Shown here: positions 9,353 through 20,654 of the stretch, piece after piece | How positions within the stretch are numbered: the first letter of the stretch is position 1 | Layout: each line of letters begins with the position of its first letter | NCBI GenBank assembly: GCA_019113265.1 | Contig: DXHT01000029.1 | Coordinates: 1 to 48,812, forward strand | Direction: 5' to 3' | From: Bacillota bacterium | GTDB lineage: Bacteria; Bacillota; Clostridia; Christensenellales; Pumilibacteraceae | DNA length: 48,812 bases | Notes under the pieces: generated by a model | The model's database searches: none | Told to the model about the DNA's origin: nothing | What the model saw: only the letters and a program-made list of their open reading frames with translations | Program-made: the position numbers and the translations under genes

Positions 9353-9664
9353 ATGCGCAGTAATCAGAAAATTCGGATCAAGTTAAAGGCATACGACCAC
9401 GAGCTGCTTGACAAAAGCGCTCAGCGTATAGTCGACACCGTAAAGTCCACGGGGACTAAGGTGAGCGGACCCGTACCCCTTCCCACGGACAGGGAAGTGA
9501 TAACCGTCCTTCGCGCGGTGCACAAAGACAAGGATTCGAGAGATCAGTTCGAGATCAAAACGCACAAGCGACTTATAGACATATACAGTCCGTCGAGCAA
9601 AACGGTGGACTCGCTTATGAAGCTGGATCTTCCCGCAGGTGTGGATATCCAGATAAAACTGTAA
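9353..9664 (+). CDS. rpsJ: 30S ribosomal protein S10
   Basis: [32 protein letters not shown] cggagg before ATG 9353. Confidence 0.97.
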   Translation: MRSNQKIRIKLKAYDHELLDKSAQRIVDTVKSTGTKVSGPVPLPTDREVITVLRAVHKDKDSRDQFEIKTHKRLIDIYSPSSKTVDSLMKLDLPAGVDIQIKL

Positions 9665-9682
9665 GCAGGAGAGAAAAAGGAA

Positions 9683-10312
9683 ATGGAAAAAGCTATCTTA
9701 GGCAAAAAGGTCGGAATGACTCAGATCTTCTCCGAGAAGGGAGAGGCCGTTCCCGTTACGGTGGTTAAAGCCGGCCCCGTTACGGTGCTTCAAGTCAAGA
9801 CCATGGAGAAGGACGGTTACGGCGCGGTCAAAGTCGCATTTGAAGACATAGCCGCAAAGCGCGTGAGCAAGCCCGACATGGGACAGTTCAAAAAGGCGGG
9901 TTGCTCTCCCAAGAGATACCTCCGCGAACTCAAACTGGACAAGACGGATTACGAACCGGGCAGCGAGATAAAGTGCGACACCTTCGTCGCCGGCGACATG
10001 GTAGACGTGACCGGCATCACCAAGGGTCACGGATTCAGCGGCACGATCAAGCGCTGGAACCACCACAGACTTAAAATGACCCACGGCGTAGGCCCCGTGC
10101 ACAGAGAAGTCGGTTCGACGGGCGCGAACTCCACGCCGTCGCGCAAGATAAAGGGTCTTAAAGGTCCCGGACATTACGGTCACGAGCGCGTGACCATACA
10201 GAACCTCGAAATCGTGAAGGTGGACGCGGCGCGCGACGTACTTCTTATACGCGGCGCGATCCCCGGACCGAGAGGTTCGCTCGTGACGGTGAAATCCACC
10301 GTCAAGAAGTGA
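9683..10312 (+). CDS. rplC: 50S ribosomal protein L3
   Basis: MEKAILGKKVGMTQIFSEKGEAVPVTVV; operon position. Confidence 0.97.
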   Translation: MEKAILGKKVGMTQIFSEKGEAVPVTVVKAGPVTVLQVKTMEKDGYGAVKVAFEDIAAKRVSKPDMGQFKKAGCSPKRYLRELKLDKTDYEPGSEIKCDTFVAGDMVDVTGITKGHGFSGTIKRWNHHRLKMTHGVGPVHREVGSTGANSTPSRKIKGLKGPGHYGHERVTIQNLEIVKVDAARDVLLIRGAIPGPRGSLVTVKSTVKK

Positions 10313-10331
10313 GAGGGAGGTAGAACGAATC

Positions 10332-10955
10332 ATGCCTAACGTAAAATTATACAAGCAGACGGGCGAAGAGGCGGGTACCGTATCCCTCGATGACGCCGTA
10401 TTCGGAGCGGAGCTCAACACCGCGGTCATCCACCAGGTAGTGGTAGCTCAGCTCGCAAACAAGAGGCAGGGAACGAAGAGCGCGCTCACCCGCGCGGAGG
10501 TCTCCGGAGGCGGCAGAAAGCCGTGGAGACAGAAGGGAACGGGCAACGCGCGTCAGGGCTCTATAAGAGCTCCCCAGTGGAAGCACGGCGGTATCGTGTT
10601 CGCACCCAAGCCCCGCGACTTCTCCATGAAGATAAACAAGAAGATGAAGGACGTTGCGTTCCGTAGCGCGATAAGCTCCAAAGTCACCGACGATCAGCTC
10701 AAAGTCGTAGACGAGATCAAGGTCGAAGGCAAGACGAAGGAAATGGCTGCGGTGATGAAGGCGCTCGGACTGGACAAGAGAACGCTCGTAGTCCTCACCG
10801 CCGGCGACGAACTCGCGGTACGCGCGGCGAACAACCTCGAAAAGGTGGACACCGTAAAGGCTGAAACGGTCAGCGTGCTCGACCTGATGAACCACACGGA
10901 CGTCGTTCTCACCAAGGCGGCGGCAAAGCAGATCGAGGAGGCGTATAAAGCATGA
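10332..10955 (+). CDS. rplD: 50S ribosomal protein L4
   Basis: RQGTKSALTRAEVSGGGRKPWRQKGTGNARQGSIRAPQW. Confidence 0.97.
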   Translation: MPNVKLYKQTGEEAGTVSLDDAVFGAELNTAVIHQVVVAQLANKRQGTKSALTRAEVSGGGRKPWRQKGTGNARQGSIRAPQWKHGGIVFAPKPRDFSMKINKKMKDVAFRSAISSKVTDDQLKVVDEIKVEGKTKEMAAVMKALGLDKRTLVVLTAGDELAVRAANNLEKVDTVKAETVSVLDLMNHTDVVLTKAAAKQIEEAYKA

Positions 10956-11242
10956 ACGCATACGACGTTATAATAAAGCCCGTACTTACCGAAAAGGCGT
11001 ATGACGGCATCGCGTCCAAGAAGTACTGCTTCTATGTGAAAACGGATGCGACCAAGACGGACGTCAAGAATGCCGTCGAGAAGATATTCGAAGTGGAAGT
11101 GGAGAGCGTGAACATCATCAATCTCCGCGGAAAGAGAAAGAGAGAGCGCGGCACCGTGGGTTACACCTCCGATCGCAAGAAGGCGTACGTCAAGCTCACG
11201 GAAAAGTCCAAGACGATACCGTTCTTCGACAGTCTTGCGTAA
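10952..11242 (+). CDS. rplW: 50S ribosomal protein L23
   Basis: DVIIKPVLTEKAYDG...KYCFYV; ATGA overlap with rplD. Confidence 0.96.
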   Translation: MNAYDVIIKPVLTEKAYDGIASKKYCFYVKTDATKTDVKNAVEKIFEVEVESVNIINLRGKRKRERGTVGYTSDRKKAYVKLTEKSKTIPFFDSLA

Positions 11243-11256
11243 TTAAGGAGTGACAC

Positions 11257-12081
11257 ATGGCAATTAAGAGATACAAGCCCATTACCCCGGGCACGAGATT
11301 CAAGACGGTTTCCTCCTTTGAAGAGGTGACGAAGAAGAGCCCTGAAAAGTCGCTGCTCGTCGCCATCAGACACAAGGCGGGAAGAAACGCATACGGTCGC
11401 ATAACCGTGCGTCAGCGCGGCGGCGGCAACAAGACGAAGTACCGTATAATAGACTTCAAGAGGGATAAGGACGGCATCCCCGCCAAGGTAACGGCCATAG
11501 AGTACGATCCCAACCGCACGGCGTACATCGCACTGCTGTGCTATGCGGACGGCGAGAAGAGATACATCCTCGCTCCCGTGGGACTTACGGCGGGCGACAC
11601 CGTGGTAAGCGGATCGGACGCGGACATAAAGGCGGGCAACGCGCTTCCTCTTGCGGACATCCCCGTAGGTACGTTCGTCCACAACATCGAGATGCAGCCG
11701 GGACGCGGCGGACAGATAGCCAAGACGGCGGGCGCTGCGGCGCAGCTCATGGCTAAGGAAGGCGAGTACGCGACGCTCAGACTCCCCAGCGGCGAGATGA
11801 GATACATTCTTGCGAGATGCAAGGCGACTGTCGGACAGGTAGGCAACCTCGACCACGAGCTTGTCAGCCTGGGCAAGGCAGGCAGAAAGCGCCACATGGG
11901 CAGAAGGCCGGAAGTGCGCGGCGTGGTCATGAACCCCAACGATCACCCTCACGGCGGCGGCGAAGGCAAATCGCCCATCGGCAGACCGACACCCGTTACT
12001 CCTTGGGGCGTTCCCACTCTCGGTTACAAGACGAGGAAGAAGCGCAAGTCGAATAAGTTCATCATCAAGAGAGTCAATTAG
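11257..12081 (+). CDS. rplB: 50S ribosomal protein L2
   Basis: [18 protein letters not shown]...[29 protein letters not shown]. Confidence 0.98.
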   Translation: MAIKRYKPITPGTRFKTVSSFEEVTKKSPEKSLLVAIRHKAGRNAYGRITVRQRGGGNKTKYRIIDFKRDKDGIPAKVTAIEYDPNRTAYIALLCYADGEKRYILAPVGLTAGDTVVSGSDADIKAGNALPLADIPVGTFVHNIEMQPGRGGQIAKTAGAAAQLMAKEGEYATLRLPSGEMRYILARCKATVGQVGNLDHELVSLGKAGRKRHMGRRPEVRGVVMNPNDHPHGGGEGKSPIGRPTPVTPWGVPTLGYKTRKKRKSNKFIIKRVN

Positions 12082-12092
12082 GAGAGAGCGAG

Positions 12093-12371
12093 ATGTCAAG
12101 AAGCGTCAAGAAAGGCCCTTACGTGGAGAAGAAGCTCTACGATAAGATAACGGCTATGATAAAGAACAACGAGAAGAAGGTCGTCAAGACCTGGTCGAGA
12201 AGCTCGACGATAATGCCCGAGTTCATCGACTTCACCATCGCCGTACACGACGGACGCAAGCACGTTCCCGTATACTGCACGGAAGAGATGGTCGGACATA
12301 AACTCGGCGAATTCGCTCCCACTCGCACGTTCCGCGGACACGGCGGCGACAAGACGGCGAAGGGCAAGTAA
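12093..12371 (+). CDS. rpsS: 30S ribosomal protein S19
   Basis: [19 protein letters not shown]...[14 protein letters not shown]. Confidence 0.97.
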   Translation: MSRSVKKGPYVEKKLYDKITAMIKNNEKKVVKTWSRSSTIMPEFIDFTIAVHDGRKHVPVYCTEEMVGHKLGEFAPTRTFRGHGGDKTAKGK

Positions 12372-12385
12372 TCCCGGAGGGTACA

Positions 12386-12778
12386 ATGGCAAAGAGAATA
12401 AGAGAAAAGGCGAAGGCCCGCCGCGAGGCTAAGGACACTCGTCCCGCCGCGACGGCAAAATACATCAGGATCTCCCCCTCCAAAGCGCGCGTTGTAATGA
12501 ACGCCGTGCGCGGCAAGTCCGTAACGGAGGCGATAGCCATCCTCGAAAACATGCCCAAAGCGGCAAGCGAGCCCCTCGTTAAGCTGATAGGCAGCGCGGC
12601 GGCGAACGCGGAGAACAACAAGGGACTTGCCAAAGACGAGCTTTACGTCGCCGAGATAAGGGCGGATGCGGGTCCTATATACAAGAGATACCAGCCCGTA
12701 AGCAAGGGCAGAGCGCATTCGATCATGAAGCGCACGAGCCATCTTACGGTAGTGCTCGGCAGCAAAGAGGAGGCATAA
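12386..12778 (+). CDS. rplV: 50S ribosomal protein L22
   Basis: KYIRISPSKARVVMNAVRGKSV...HLTVVLGSKEEA. Confidence 0.95.
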   Translation: MAKRIREKAKARREAKDTRPAATAKYIRISPSKARVVMNAVRGKSVTEAIAILENMPKAASEPLVKLIGSAAANAENNKGLAKDELYVAEIRADAGPIYKRYQPVSKGRAHSIMKRTSHLTVVLGSKEEA

Positions 12779-12781
12779 CGC

Positions 12782-13459
12782 ATGGGACAGAAAGTTAATC
12801 CCCACGGACTCAGAGTGGGCGTAATCAACGGCTGGAACGCTCAGTGGTATGCCGGCAAGAAGGATTTCGGAAAGAACCTCAAACAGGATTACGACATCCG
12901 CAACTTCATAAAGAAAAAGTACTATTCGTTCGGTATCAGCAAGATAGTGATCGAGCGCAGTCAGAACAAGGTATCCGTCAACATCTACACGGGTAAGACG
13001 GGACTTATGATCGGACAGAAGGGCGCGGGCGTCGAGCAGATAAGGAACGAGCTGAAAAAGCTCACCGGTCTTCCCGACATCAGGATAAACATCCACGAGG
13101 TCAAGAAGGTGGATATGGATGCGACTCTCGTTGCAGAAAATATCGCGTTCCGCCTCGAAAAGCGTGAGTCCTTCCGCCGCACGATGAAGAAGTTCATGGG
13201 CAACGTCATGAGAAGCGGCGCAAAGGGTGTCAAGATCATGGTCAGCGGCAGACTGGACGGCGCGGAGATCGCGCGCAGCGAGCAGTACCATGAGGGTTCG
13301 ATACCCCTTCAGACGCTCCGTGCGGACATAGATTACGGTTTTGCGGAAGCGCACACGACTTTCGGCGTCATCGGCGTCAAAGTGTGGATATACAAGGGCG
13401 AAGTTCTTCCCAAGGCGGACAGCCGCAGGGCAGGAGGAAACGACAATGTTAATGCCTAA
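12782..13459 (+). CDS. rpsC: 30S ribosomal protein S3
   Basis: [27 protein letters not shown]. Confidence 0.98.
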   Translation: MGQKVNPHGLRVGVINGWNAQWYAGKKDFGKNLKQDYDIRNFIKKKYYSFGISKIVIERSQNKVSVNIYTGKTGLMIGQKGAGVEQIRNELKKLTGLPDIRINIHEVKKVDMDATLVAENIAFRLEKRESFRRTMKKFMGNVMRSGAKGVKIMVSGRLDGAEIARSEQYHEGSIPLQTLRADIDYGFAEAHTTFGVIGVKVWIYKGEVLPKADSRRAGGNDNVNA

Positions 13460-13892
13460 AAGAGTAAAGAGAAGACGCGTTCATCGCGGCCGCATGAAGG
13501 GCAAGGCGCTCCGCGGCAACAAGGTCGCATACGGCGAGTACGGACTCGCGGCGGCCGAGTGCGGCTGGATCACCTCCCGTCAGATAGAAGCGGCGCGTAT
13601 TGCGATGACGAGATATATCAAGCGCGGCGGACAGGTGTGGATAGACATATTCCCTCACAAGCCGGTGACGAAGAAGCCTGCGGACACCCGAATGGGTTCC
13701 GGTAAAGGTTCGCCCGAATTCTGGGTAGCGGTAGTCAAGCCGGGTCGCGTTATGTTCGAAATATCGGGAGTCACCGAAGACATAGCCAAAGAGGCTCTGA
13801 GGCTGGCGTCCCACAAACTTCCCGTCAAATGCAAGTTCCTGCGCAAGGGCGAGCAGCTTACGGGGGTAAAAGAAGAGGAGGTCGAAGCGTAA
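13446..13892 (+). CDS. rplP: 50S ribosomal protein L16
   Basis: [25 protein letters not shown]; overlaps the 3' end of rpsC. Confidence 0.96.
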   Translation: MLMPKRVKRRRVHRGRMKGKALRGNKVAYGEYGLAAAECGWITSRQIEAARIAMTRYIKRGGQVWIDIFPHKPVTKKPADTRMGSGKGSPEFWVAVVKPGRVMFEISGVTEDIAKEALRLASHKLPVKCKFLRKGEQLTGVKEEEVEA

Positions 13893-14086
13893 TGAAAGCC
13901 AAGCAAGTGCATGACATGACGGACGCCGAGCTCGAAGCGAAGCTGACGGAGCTTAAAGCGGAACTGTTCAATCTGCGTTTCAGCCACGCGACCCATCAGC
14001 TTAGCAACCCCATGCAGCTCAAAAACACCAAGCGCGACATCGCGCGCATCAAGACCGTGATGAGCGAGAGAGCCAGGAAGGCGTAA
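13892..14086 (+). CDS. rpmC: 50S ribosomal protein L29
   Basis: [42 protein letters not shown] overlap with rplP. Confidence 0.95.
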   Translation: MKAKQVHDMTDAELEAKLTELKAELFNLRFSHATHQLSNPMQLKNTKRDIARIKTVMSERARKA

Positions 14087-14097
14087 GGAGAGGGACC

Positions 14098-14355
14098 ATG
14101 GAAGAAAGAAATCAGCGCAAAGTAAGAGCGGGCGTTGTCGTGAGCGACAAGATGGATAAGACCGTCGTCGTCGCGGTACTCGACAAGATCAAGCACCCGA
14201 TATACAAAAAGACGATGAACAAGACCAAGAAATACAAGGTCCACGACGAGAAGAACGAAGCGGGCGTGGGCGACTACGTGGAGATAGAGGAAACCAGACC
14301 TCTTTCCAAGGACAAGTATTTCCGTCTCGTGCGCATCGTGGAGAAAGCAAAGTAA
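14098..14355 (+). CDS. rpsQ: 30S ribosomal protein S17
   Basis: [32 protein letters not shown]. Confidence 0.96.
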   Translation: MEERNQRKVRAGVVVSDKMDKTVVVAVLDKIKHPIYKKTMNKTKKYKVHDEKNEAGVGDYVEIEETRPLSKDKYFRLVRIVEKAK

Positions 14356-14367
14356 GGAGAACCGACC

Positions 14368-14736
14368 ATGATACAACCGCAGACATATCTTAAAGTAGCC
14401 GACAACAGCGGCGCGAAAGAAATAATGTGCATAAGGGTACTCGGCGGCTCCTTCAGACGCAGCGGCAATATCGGCGACGTCATAATAGCGTCCGTCAAGT
14501 CCGCAACGCCGGGCGGTACGGTGAAAAAGGGCGACGTCGTAAGAGCAGTCATAGTACGCAGCCATAAGGGAATAACCCGTCCCGACGGCAGCCACATCAG
14601 ATTCGACGACAACGCGGCGGTCATCATCGATACGCAGAAGCAGCCCCGCGGCACCCGAATCTTCGGACCGATAGCGAGAGAGCTCCGCGAGAAAGATTAC
14701 ATGAAGATCATATCGCTTGCTCCCGAGGTATATTAA
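14368..14736 (+). CDS. rplN: 50S ribosomal protein L14
   Basis: [28 protein letters not shown]. Confidence 0.98.
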   Translation: MIQPQTYLKVADNSGAKEIMCIRVLGGSFRRSGNIGDVIIASVKSATPGGTVKKGDVVRAVIVRSHKGITRPDGSHIRFDDNAAVIIDTQKQPRGTRIFGPIARELREKDYMKIISLAPEVY

Positions 14737-14748
14737 GCAGGAGGACGT

Positions 14749-15219
14749 ATGAACAGTTTGAACGTAAAAAAAGGCGATAACGTCATCGTCCTTGCAGGAC
14801 AGGACAAAGGCAAGAAGGGAACGGTCATATCCGCATCTCCCAAGAACCAGACGGTGAGAGTGGAAGGCGTCAATACCGTTACCAAGCACGTAAAGCCCAG
14901 AGGCCCTCAGAACCCCGGCGGCATCATGAAAGAGCCGGGCAACATCCACGTCAGCAACGTGCAGATCATCTGCCCCGACTGCGGCAAGCCCACGAGAGTG
15001 GGCCACGCGATCGTCGACGGCAAGAAGGCGCGCGTATGCAAGCACTGCGGCGCATCCCTCGACAAGCAGGCGAAAGCGGCGGTGAAGAAGGAAAAGAAGG
15101 CTGCTAAAAAGGCTAAGAAGGAAACGGAAGCGACCGAAGCGCCCGTGGCTGAGACGCCCGCGGCAGAGGAAGCTCCCGCAAAGAAGAAGCCGGCAAGAAA
15201 GGCCAAGAAGGCTGAATAA
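14749..15219 (+). CDS. rplX: 50S ribosomal protein L24 with Zn-ribbon-like segment and Lys/Ala/Glu-rich C-terminal extension
   Basis: KOW GDNVIVLAGQDKGKKGTV; CPDCGKPTRVG...CKHCG; tail KQAKAAVKKEKKAAKKAKKE...KKKPARKAKKAE. Confidence 0.95.
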   Translation: MNSLNVKKGDNVIVLAGQDKGKKGTVISASPKNQTVRVEGVNTVTKHVKPRGPQNPGGIMKEPGNIHVSNVQIICPDCGKPTRVGHAIVDGKKARVCKHCGASLDKQAKAAVKKEKKAAKKAKKETEATEAPVAETPAAEEAPAKKKPARKAKKAE

Positions 15220-15254
15220 TCGAATCAAGGTAAGTATTACCGGAGGAACCCACA

Positions 15255-15926
15255 GTGGCAGAGAACAAGACCAAGCAGGCGGCAACGGAAGCAAAGGAAA
15301 CCGCTGAACCTGCAAAAGCAAAGGCTCCCGCAAAGAAAGCGGCGAAGAAGTCGGAGCCGGCTCCCAAGAAGTACTCTCAGGACGGCAGATACAGACTTTA
15401 CGCGCGTTACGTCGAGGAGATCGTGCCCGCTCTCATGAACGAGCGCGGATACAAGAACGTGATGCAGGTGCCCAAGATCGACAAGATTGTCGTGAACATG
15501 AGACTGGGCGACGTAAAGGACAACGCGAAGAGCATACAGACGGCGATAGGCGAGCTGGGACAGATAACCGGACAGAAGCCGGTGGTATGCAAGGCGAAGA
15601 AGTCCGTCGCTAACTTCAAAGTGAGAGAGGGAATGACCATAGGCGCGAAAGTGACGCTGAGAGGACTGCGCGCATACGAGTTTTTCGATAAGCTCGTCAG
15701 CATCGCGCTGCCCCGCGTGCGCGACTTCCGCGGTATCTCCGGAAAGTCCTTCGACGGCAGAGGCAACTATGCGCTGGGCGTCAAAGAGCAGATAATCTTC
15801 CCCGAAATCTCCTACGAACTCGTGGAGAAACTGCGCGGATTCGACGTAGCCGTAATAACGACGGCGAGAACGGACGATGAGGCAAAGGCGCTTCTTACGA
15901 AGCTGGGAATGCCCTTCAAGAATTAG
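15255..15926 (+). CDS. rplE: 50S ribosomal protein L5 with about 45-aa Lys/Ala-rich N-terminal extension
   Basis: Core [32 protein letters not shown]; upstream [39 protein letters not shown]. Confidence 0.95.
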   Translation: MAENKTKQAATEAKETAEPAKAKAPAKKAAKKSEPAPKKYSQDGRYRLYARYVEEIVPALMNERGYKNVMQVPKIDKIVVNMRLGDVKDNAKSIQTAIGELGQITGQKPVVCKAKKSVANFKVREGMTIGAKVTLRGLRAYEFFDKLVSIALPRVRDFRGISGKSFDGRGNYALGVKEQIIFPEISYELVEKLRGFDVAVITTARTDDEAKALLTKLGMPFKN

Positions 15927-15937
15927 GAGAACGGACT

Positions 15938-16123
15938 ATGGCAAAGAAAGCTATGAAATTAAAGCAGCAGAGGCCTGCGAAATACTCCACGAGAGCGTAT
16001 ACGAGATGCTCGATATGCGGCAGACCTCACTCGGTGCTGCGTAAGTACGGAATATGCAGGATATGTTTCAGGGAGCTTGCCTACAAGGGCGAGATACCCG
16101 GTGTGCATAAATCCAGTTGGTAA
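15938..16123 (+). CDS. rpsN: 30S ribosomal protein S14, zinc-binding type
   Basis: [39 protein letters not shown]. Confidence 0.97.
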   Translation: MAKKAMKLKQQRPAKYSTRAYTRCSICGRPHSVLRKYGICRICFRELAYKGEIPGVHKSSW

Positions 16124-16138
16124 GGAGGCGTTAAGATC

Positions 16139-16555
16139 ATGAATACGACAGATCCCATTGCAGATCTTCTTACGAGGATCAGAAACGCTCTTACCGCCCG
16201 TCACGAAACGGTAAACGTACCCGTAAGCAAGATGAAGAAAGCGATCGCGGACATACTTCTCGAAGAGGGCTATGTATCCGCAGTCGAAGTCGTAAGCGTC
16301 AAGGACGACAGCACCGGCAAGGCGCACGACGAACTCAAAATAACGCTCAAATACGGCCCGGACAAACAGAACGTGATAACCAATCTCAAACGCGTTTCCA
16401 AGCCCGGACTGAGAGTATACGCGGGATGCGAAGATCTTCCCAAGGTGCTTGACGGACTGGGTATCGCGATAATATCCACGTCCAAAGGCGTTATGACCGA
16501 CAAGCAGGCGAGAGCCGGCAAGATGGGCGGAGAAGTGCTCGCCTATGTGTGGTAA
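16139..16555 (+). CDS. rpsH: 30S ribosomal protein S8
   Basis: [25 protein letters not shown]. Confidence 0.97.
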   Translation: MNTTDPIADLLTRIRNALTARHETVNVPVSKMKKAIADILLEEGYVSAVEVVSVKDDSTGKAHDELKITLKYGPDKQNVITNLKRVSKPGLRVYAGCEDLPKVLDGLGIAIISTSKGVMTDKQARAGKMGGEVLAYVW

Positions 16556-16564
16556 GGAGGCCTT

Positions 16565-17131
16565 ATGTCGAGAGTAGGAAGACATCCCATTGCGCTGCCC
16601 GAAAAGGTGTCCGTTTCGATAAACGGACCGGAAGTGACCGTCAGCGGTCCTCTGGGCAGCCTTAGCAGAAGAATAGAGAGCAAGTACATCACGGCGAAGG
16701 CGGAGAACGGCCACGTTTACGTGGAGCGTAGCTCCGAGATAAAGGAAGCCAAGTCGGCGCACGGACTTTACCGTCAGCTGATAGCCAACATGGTCTCCGG
16801 CGTCGTAAAACCCTTCACCAAGACGCTTGTCGTCTCCGGCGTAGGTTACCGCGCGGCGGTGCAGGGCAACAAGCTCGTGCTCAACATCGGTTACTCTCAT
16901 CCCATCGAAATGACCCTTCCCGAAGGAGTCAAGGCGGAGGCGAAGGAGAGCGACGACAAAGATAAGAAGGCGCTGCTCGTCGTAGTGTCCGGTATCGACA
17001 AAGAGGCGGTCGGACAGTTTGCGGCGACGATCAAAGCCAAGCGTCCCGTCGAGCCGTACCACGGATACGGCATCCATTACAGCGACGAGGTCGTAATCCG
17101 CAAGGAGGGCAAGACTTCGGGTAAGAAGTAA
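16565..17131 (+). CDS. rplF: 50S ribosomal protein L6
   Basis: [31 protein letters not shown]. Confidence 0.97.
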   Translation: MSRVGRHPIALPEKVSVSINGPEVTVSGPLGSLSRRIESKYITAKAENGHVYVERSSEIKEAKSAHGLYRQLIANMVSGVVKPFTKTLVVSGVGYRAAVQGNKLVLNIGYSHPIEMTLPEGVKAEAKESDDKDKKALLVVVSGIDKEAVGQFAATIKAKRPVEPYHGYGIHYSDEVVIRKEGKTSGKK

Positions 17132-17140
17132 CAGAGCGTT

Positions 17141-17503
17141 ATGATCAACAGAGAAAACAAAAACGAGATAAGACTCAAAAGACATAAGAGAGTGCGCGCT
17201 CACGTCAGCGGCACCGCGGAACGCCCTCGTCTGTCCGTATATCGCAGTACGAACAACATATACGTGCAGCTGATAGATGACGAGAAGGCTGTCACGCTTT
17301 GCGCTTCCTCCACCAAGTCTAAGGACCTCAAAATCAAGGGAAAGACCAAGACGGAAGCCGCCGTTGCGGTAGGCAAGGACATCGCCAAGAAGGCAAAGGC
17401 TCTTAAAATCAAGAAAGCCGTGTTCGACAGAGGCGGATATCTTTACATCGGCAGGGTGAAAGCCGTAGCCGACGGTGCGCGCGAAGGCGGGCTTGAGATC
17501 TGA
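17141..17503 (+). CDS. rplR: 50S ribosomal protein L18
   Basis: [35 protein letters not shown]. Confidence 0.96.
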   Translation: MINRENKNEIRLKRHKRVRAHVSGTAERPRLSVYRSTNNIYVQLIDDEKAVTLCASSTKSKDLKIKGKTKTEAAVAVGKDIAKKAKALKIKKAVFDRGGYLYIGRVKAVADGAREGGLEI

Positions 17504-17519
17504 GGGAGGACTGACTGAA

Positions 17520-18035
17520 ATGGCAAGAAGAGAAAAAGACGAAGCTGTCAGACAGGACGACGGGATCAAGAGCAAGCTCGTCTCCGTAAACAGAATAACG
17601 AAGGTCGTCAAGGGCGGACGCATAATGCGCTTTGCGGCGCTCGTCGTGGTAGGCGACGGCAACGGCAAAGTGGGCGTCGGCACGGGCAAGGCCAAGGAAG
17701 TACCCGAGGCTATAAAGAAGGCGGAGCTCATAGCTCGCCGTCACATGATAAGCATCCCTCTCGACGGAACGACCATCCCTCACACGGCGATGGGCAAGTT
17801 CGGAAAGAGCACGGTGCTTATGAAGCCCGCTCCCGAAGGTAACGGCGTCATAGCAGGCGGCAGCGTGCGTGCGATAGTGGAGCTTGCGGGAATAAAGAAC
17901 ATAACGACGAAGTCGTACGGTTCGAGAACGTCCATCAACGCGGTGTACGCCGCGCTCGACGGTCTTAAAACTCTCCGTTCTCCCGAGCAGATAGCGGCGC
18001 TCCGCGGCAAGACCGTGGAAGAGATAAAGGCGTGA
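17520..18035 (+). CDS. rpsE: 30S ribosomal protein S5
   Basis: [50 protein letters not shown] at 17520, not the upstream ORF start. Confidence 0.97.
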   Translation: MARREKDEAVRQDDGIKSKLVSVNRITKVVKGGRIMRFAALVVVGDGNGKVGVGTGKAKEVPEAIKKAELIARRHMISIPLDGTTIPHTAMGKFGKSTVLMKPAPEGNGVIAGGSVRAIVELAGIKNITTKSYGSRTSINAVYAALDGLKTLRSPEQIAALRGKTVEEIKA

Positions 18036-18043
18036 GGTGCATT

Positions 18044-18229
18044 ATGGCAGATAAAATGTTAAAGATCACTCTCGTCAAAAGCGTAAGCGGCAGACTTGCG
18101 AAGCAGCAGAAGACCGTAGAGGCGCTCGGACTGCACAAGATTGGGCAGACGGTCGTCAAAAAAGACAACGATTGCACGCGCGGAATGATATTCGCGGTCA
18201 AGCACCTCGTCGAGGTCAGCGAAGCATAA
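18044..18229 (+). CDS. rpmD: 50S ribosomal protein L30
   Basis: [34 protein letters not shown]. Confidence 0.94.
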   Translation: MADKMLKITLVKSVSGRLAKQQKTVEALGLHKIGQTVVKKDNDCTRGMIFAVKHLVEVSEA

Positions 18230-18242
18230 GGAGTCGTAAACA

Positions 18243-18686
18243 ATGATAATAAACGAATTGAAACCTGCGGAAGGCGCGAAGAAAGCGCCCAAGCGTCTGG
18301 GCAGAGGTATAGGCTCCGGCACGGGCAAGACCGCGGGCAAAGGTCATAAAGGTCAGTGGGCGAGAAGCGGCGGCGGCGTCCGTCCCGGATTCGAAGGTCA
18401 GATCTTCGGTCTTACCCGCAGACTGCCCAAGGCAGGCTTTGACAACAACTGGAAGAAGGTGTACTCCACCGTCAACGTATCCGCTCTCGAAGTGTTCGAG
18501 AACGGCGATACGGTAACGGCGGATGCGCTGCTCGAACGCGGCATACTTTCAAAGATCGAGCCGTACGGACTGAAAGTCCTCGGCGACGGCGAGCTCAGCA
18601 AGAAGCTCACGGTAGTCGCCAAGAAATTCACCAAGAGCGCTGCCGCCAAGATAGAAGCGGCAGGCGGTACGGCAGAGGTCAAATAA
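18243..18686 (+). CDS. rplO: 50S ribosomal protein L15
   Basis: [34 protein letters not shown]. Confidence 0.97.
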   Translation: MIINELKPAEGAKKAPKRLGRGIGSGTGKTAGKGHKGQWARSGGGVRPGFEGQIFGLTRRLPKAGFDNNWKKVYSTVNVSALEVFENGDTVTADALLERGILSKIEPYGLKVLGDGELSKKLTVVAKKFTKSAAAKIEAAGGTAEVK

Positions 18687-18688
18687 GT

Positions 18689-20020
18689 ATGTTCCGCACG
18701 CTGGCAAACGCATTCAAAAACAAGGAAGTCAGAACGAAGCTGCTCCTGACGCTCCTGCTCCTGTTCATTTACAGAGTGGGATGCTGGATACCTACGCCCG
18801 GACTCGATGTTGCGGCACTCGGAGCGGACAATGCCTCCATATTCGGAGAGACGTCCTTCCTCGGACTGCTCAACAGCATAACGGGTGACGGCTTGTCCAA
18901 CGGCGCGCTCCTCGCTCTCGGTATATCGCCATACATCAATGCGTCCATAATCGCTCAGCTGCTCACGATAGCCATTCCGCCTCTTGAAAGGTGGACGAAA
19001 CAGGGCGACGAGGGCAAGCGCAAGATGGCAATGTTCACGAGAGTGCTCACGGTGCTGCTTGCGGTCGTGCAGACGGTAGGTATACTTGTCAGCTTCGCAA
19101 GAGGCGGATACATCAATACCGCGATATACGGCATATCCATTCCCTCCGCAGTCGTGTATATACTCATCGGTGTCGTGCTCATAGCCGGCGCGGTGTTCAC
19201 GATGTGGCTGGGCGAGAGGATAACCGATCTCGGAATAGGTAACGGCATATCGCTGCTCATCTTCGTCGGTATACTTTCCACGGCGGGTCTTGCGATAGTC
19301 AACTCCATATCCATCATGGCGACGGGCGGAGAGGAGGCAGAAATGCAGCCGTGGTACCTTCTCATATTCCTCGTGATGGTGGTGTTCATCTTCGGATTCA
19401 TCACGTTCATCGACGGAGCAGAGCGCAAGATCCCCGTATCGTACGCCAAGCAGATAAAGGGCAGAAAGCAGTTCGGCGGACAGAACACGCATATCCCCAT
19501 AAAGGTGAATGCGTCCGGCGTGCTTCCGATAATATTCGCCACGGCGATCATCACGTTCCCTCAGCTTATAATGCAGATGGTGGGTTCGGATATGGACAAC
19601 TGGTGGACGAATATATTCGGAACGGGAAGCCCCGGATATTACGCGCTCAGCGCGCTGCTCATACTGTTTTTCAGCTACTTCTACGCGATGATACAGTTCA
19701 AGCCTGACGAAGTGGCGAGAAACCTTCAACAGTACGGCGGATTCATTCCGGGCATACGTCCGGGTCGTGCGACGCAGGATTATCTCTCCAAGGTAAACAA
19801 GCGTCTGACGTTGTTCGGTGCGATATACCTTGCGGTGATATTCATAATCCCCAGTCTGCTGTTCTCCATACTCAACGTAACGATAAACTTCAACTCCGCG
19901 CTGACGAACGCGTTCAGCTCCACGGGTATGCTGATAGTCGTAAGCGTTGCGCTCGAATTCCAGAAGCAACTTGACAATCAGCTTCTGATGCGGCAGTACA
20001 GAGGATTCCTCAAACAGTGA
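18689..20020 (+). CDS. secY: Preprotein translocase subunit SecY
   Basis: Multi-TM protein with SecY motifs (GRKQFGGQNTHIPIKVNASGVLPIIFA; GGFIPGIRPGRATQDYL). Confidence 0.98.
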   Translation: MFRTLANAFKNKEVRTKLLLTLLLLFIYRVGCWIPTPGLDVAALGADNASIFGETSFLGLLNSITGDGLSNGALLALGISPYINASIIAQLLTIAIPPLERWTKQGDEGKRKMAMFTRVLTVLLAVVQTVGILVSFARGGYINTAIYGISIPSAVVYILIGVVLIAGAVFTMWLGERITDLGIGNGISLLIFVGILSTAGLAIVNSISIMATGGEEAEMQPWYLLIFLVMVVFIFGFITFIDGAERKIPVSYAKQIKGRKQFGGQNTHIPIKVNASGVLPIIFATAIITFPQLIMQMVGSDMDNWWTNIFGTGSPGYYALSALLILFFSYFYAMIQFKPDEVARNLQQYGGFIPGIRPGRATQDYLSKVNKRLTLFGAIYLAVIFIIPSLLFSILNVTINFNSALTNAFSSTGMLIVVSVALEFQKQLDNQLLMRQYRGFLKQ

Positions 20021-20039
20021 TCCAAAAGGGGGAACGAAC

Positions 20040-20654
20040 ATGAATATAGTACTTTTGGGCGCACCCGGGGCGGGCAAAGGCACGCAGGCGCTGCGCATGG
20101 AAGAGCGCTATAAGCTCAAACACATATCGACGGGAGACATCTTCCGTCAGCATATGCGTCGGCAGACGGAAGTGGGTAACCTCGCACGTTCTTACATCAA
20201 GAAAGGACAGCTCGTTCCCGACGACGTCACGCTGAAAATAGTTTCCATCGCCCTCGAAGAGGCGGGGAACAAGGACTTCCTTCTCGACGGTTTCCCCCGC
20301 AACACCAGGCAGGCGGAGATGCTCGACGAGCTTGTGAAGATAGACAAAGTGATAAACATAGACGTGGATAAGGCGGTGCTCACCGACCGTATCTGCGGCA
20401 GACGGAGCTGTGTGGAGTGCGGTTACACCGCGCACATATCCGCTCTTAACGGGTCCGCTTGTCCCAAGTGCGGTTGCGAAATGGTGCAGCGCATGGACGA
20501 CCGTGAAGATACGGTCAGGGATCGTCTCAGAGTATACGAGGAGCAGACCGCTCCGCTCATCGAGTATTACGGAGCGAAGGGCATACTCGTGAACGTAGAC
20601 GGCATGGGCAGCCCCGAAGAAGTTTTTGCGGAGATCGGAAAGGTGCTCGGATGA
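20040..20654 (+). CDS. adk: Adenylate kinase with Cys-rich lid
   Basis: MNIVLLGAPGAGKGTQ, LDGFPRNTRQAE; lid CGRRSCVECGYTAHI...CPKCGCEM. Confidence 0.97.
   Translation: MNIVLLGAPGAGKGTQALRMEERYKLKHISTGDIFRQHMRRQTEVGNLARSYIKKGQLVPDDVTLKIVSIALEEAGNKDFLLDGFPRNTRQAEMLDELVKIDKVINIDVDKAVLTDRICGRRSCVECGYTAHISALNGSACPKCGCEMVQRMDDREDTVRDRLRVYEEQTAPLIEYYGAKGILVNVDGMGSPEEVFAEIGKVLG

Noticed and set aside
15959-17731. 590-aa minus-strand ORF in the r-protein operon
   Set aside because: Lies opposite rpsN to rpsE; no protein-like motifs.
18398-20098. 566-aa minus-strand ORF opposite rplO/secY
   Set aside because: Antisense shadow of conserved secY with low-complexity YEHR composition and no recognisable motif.
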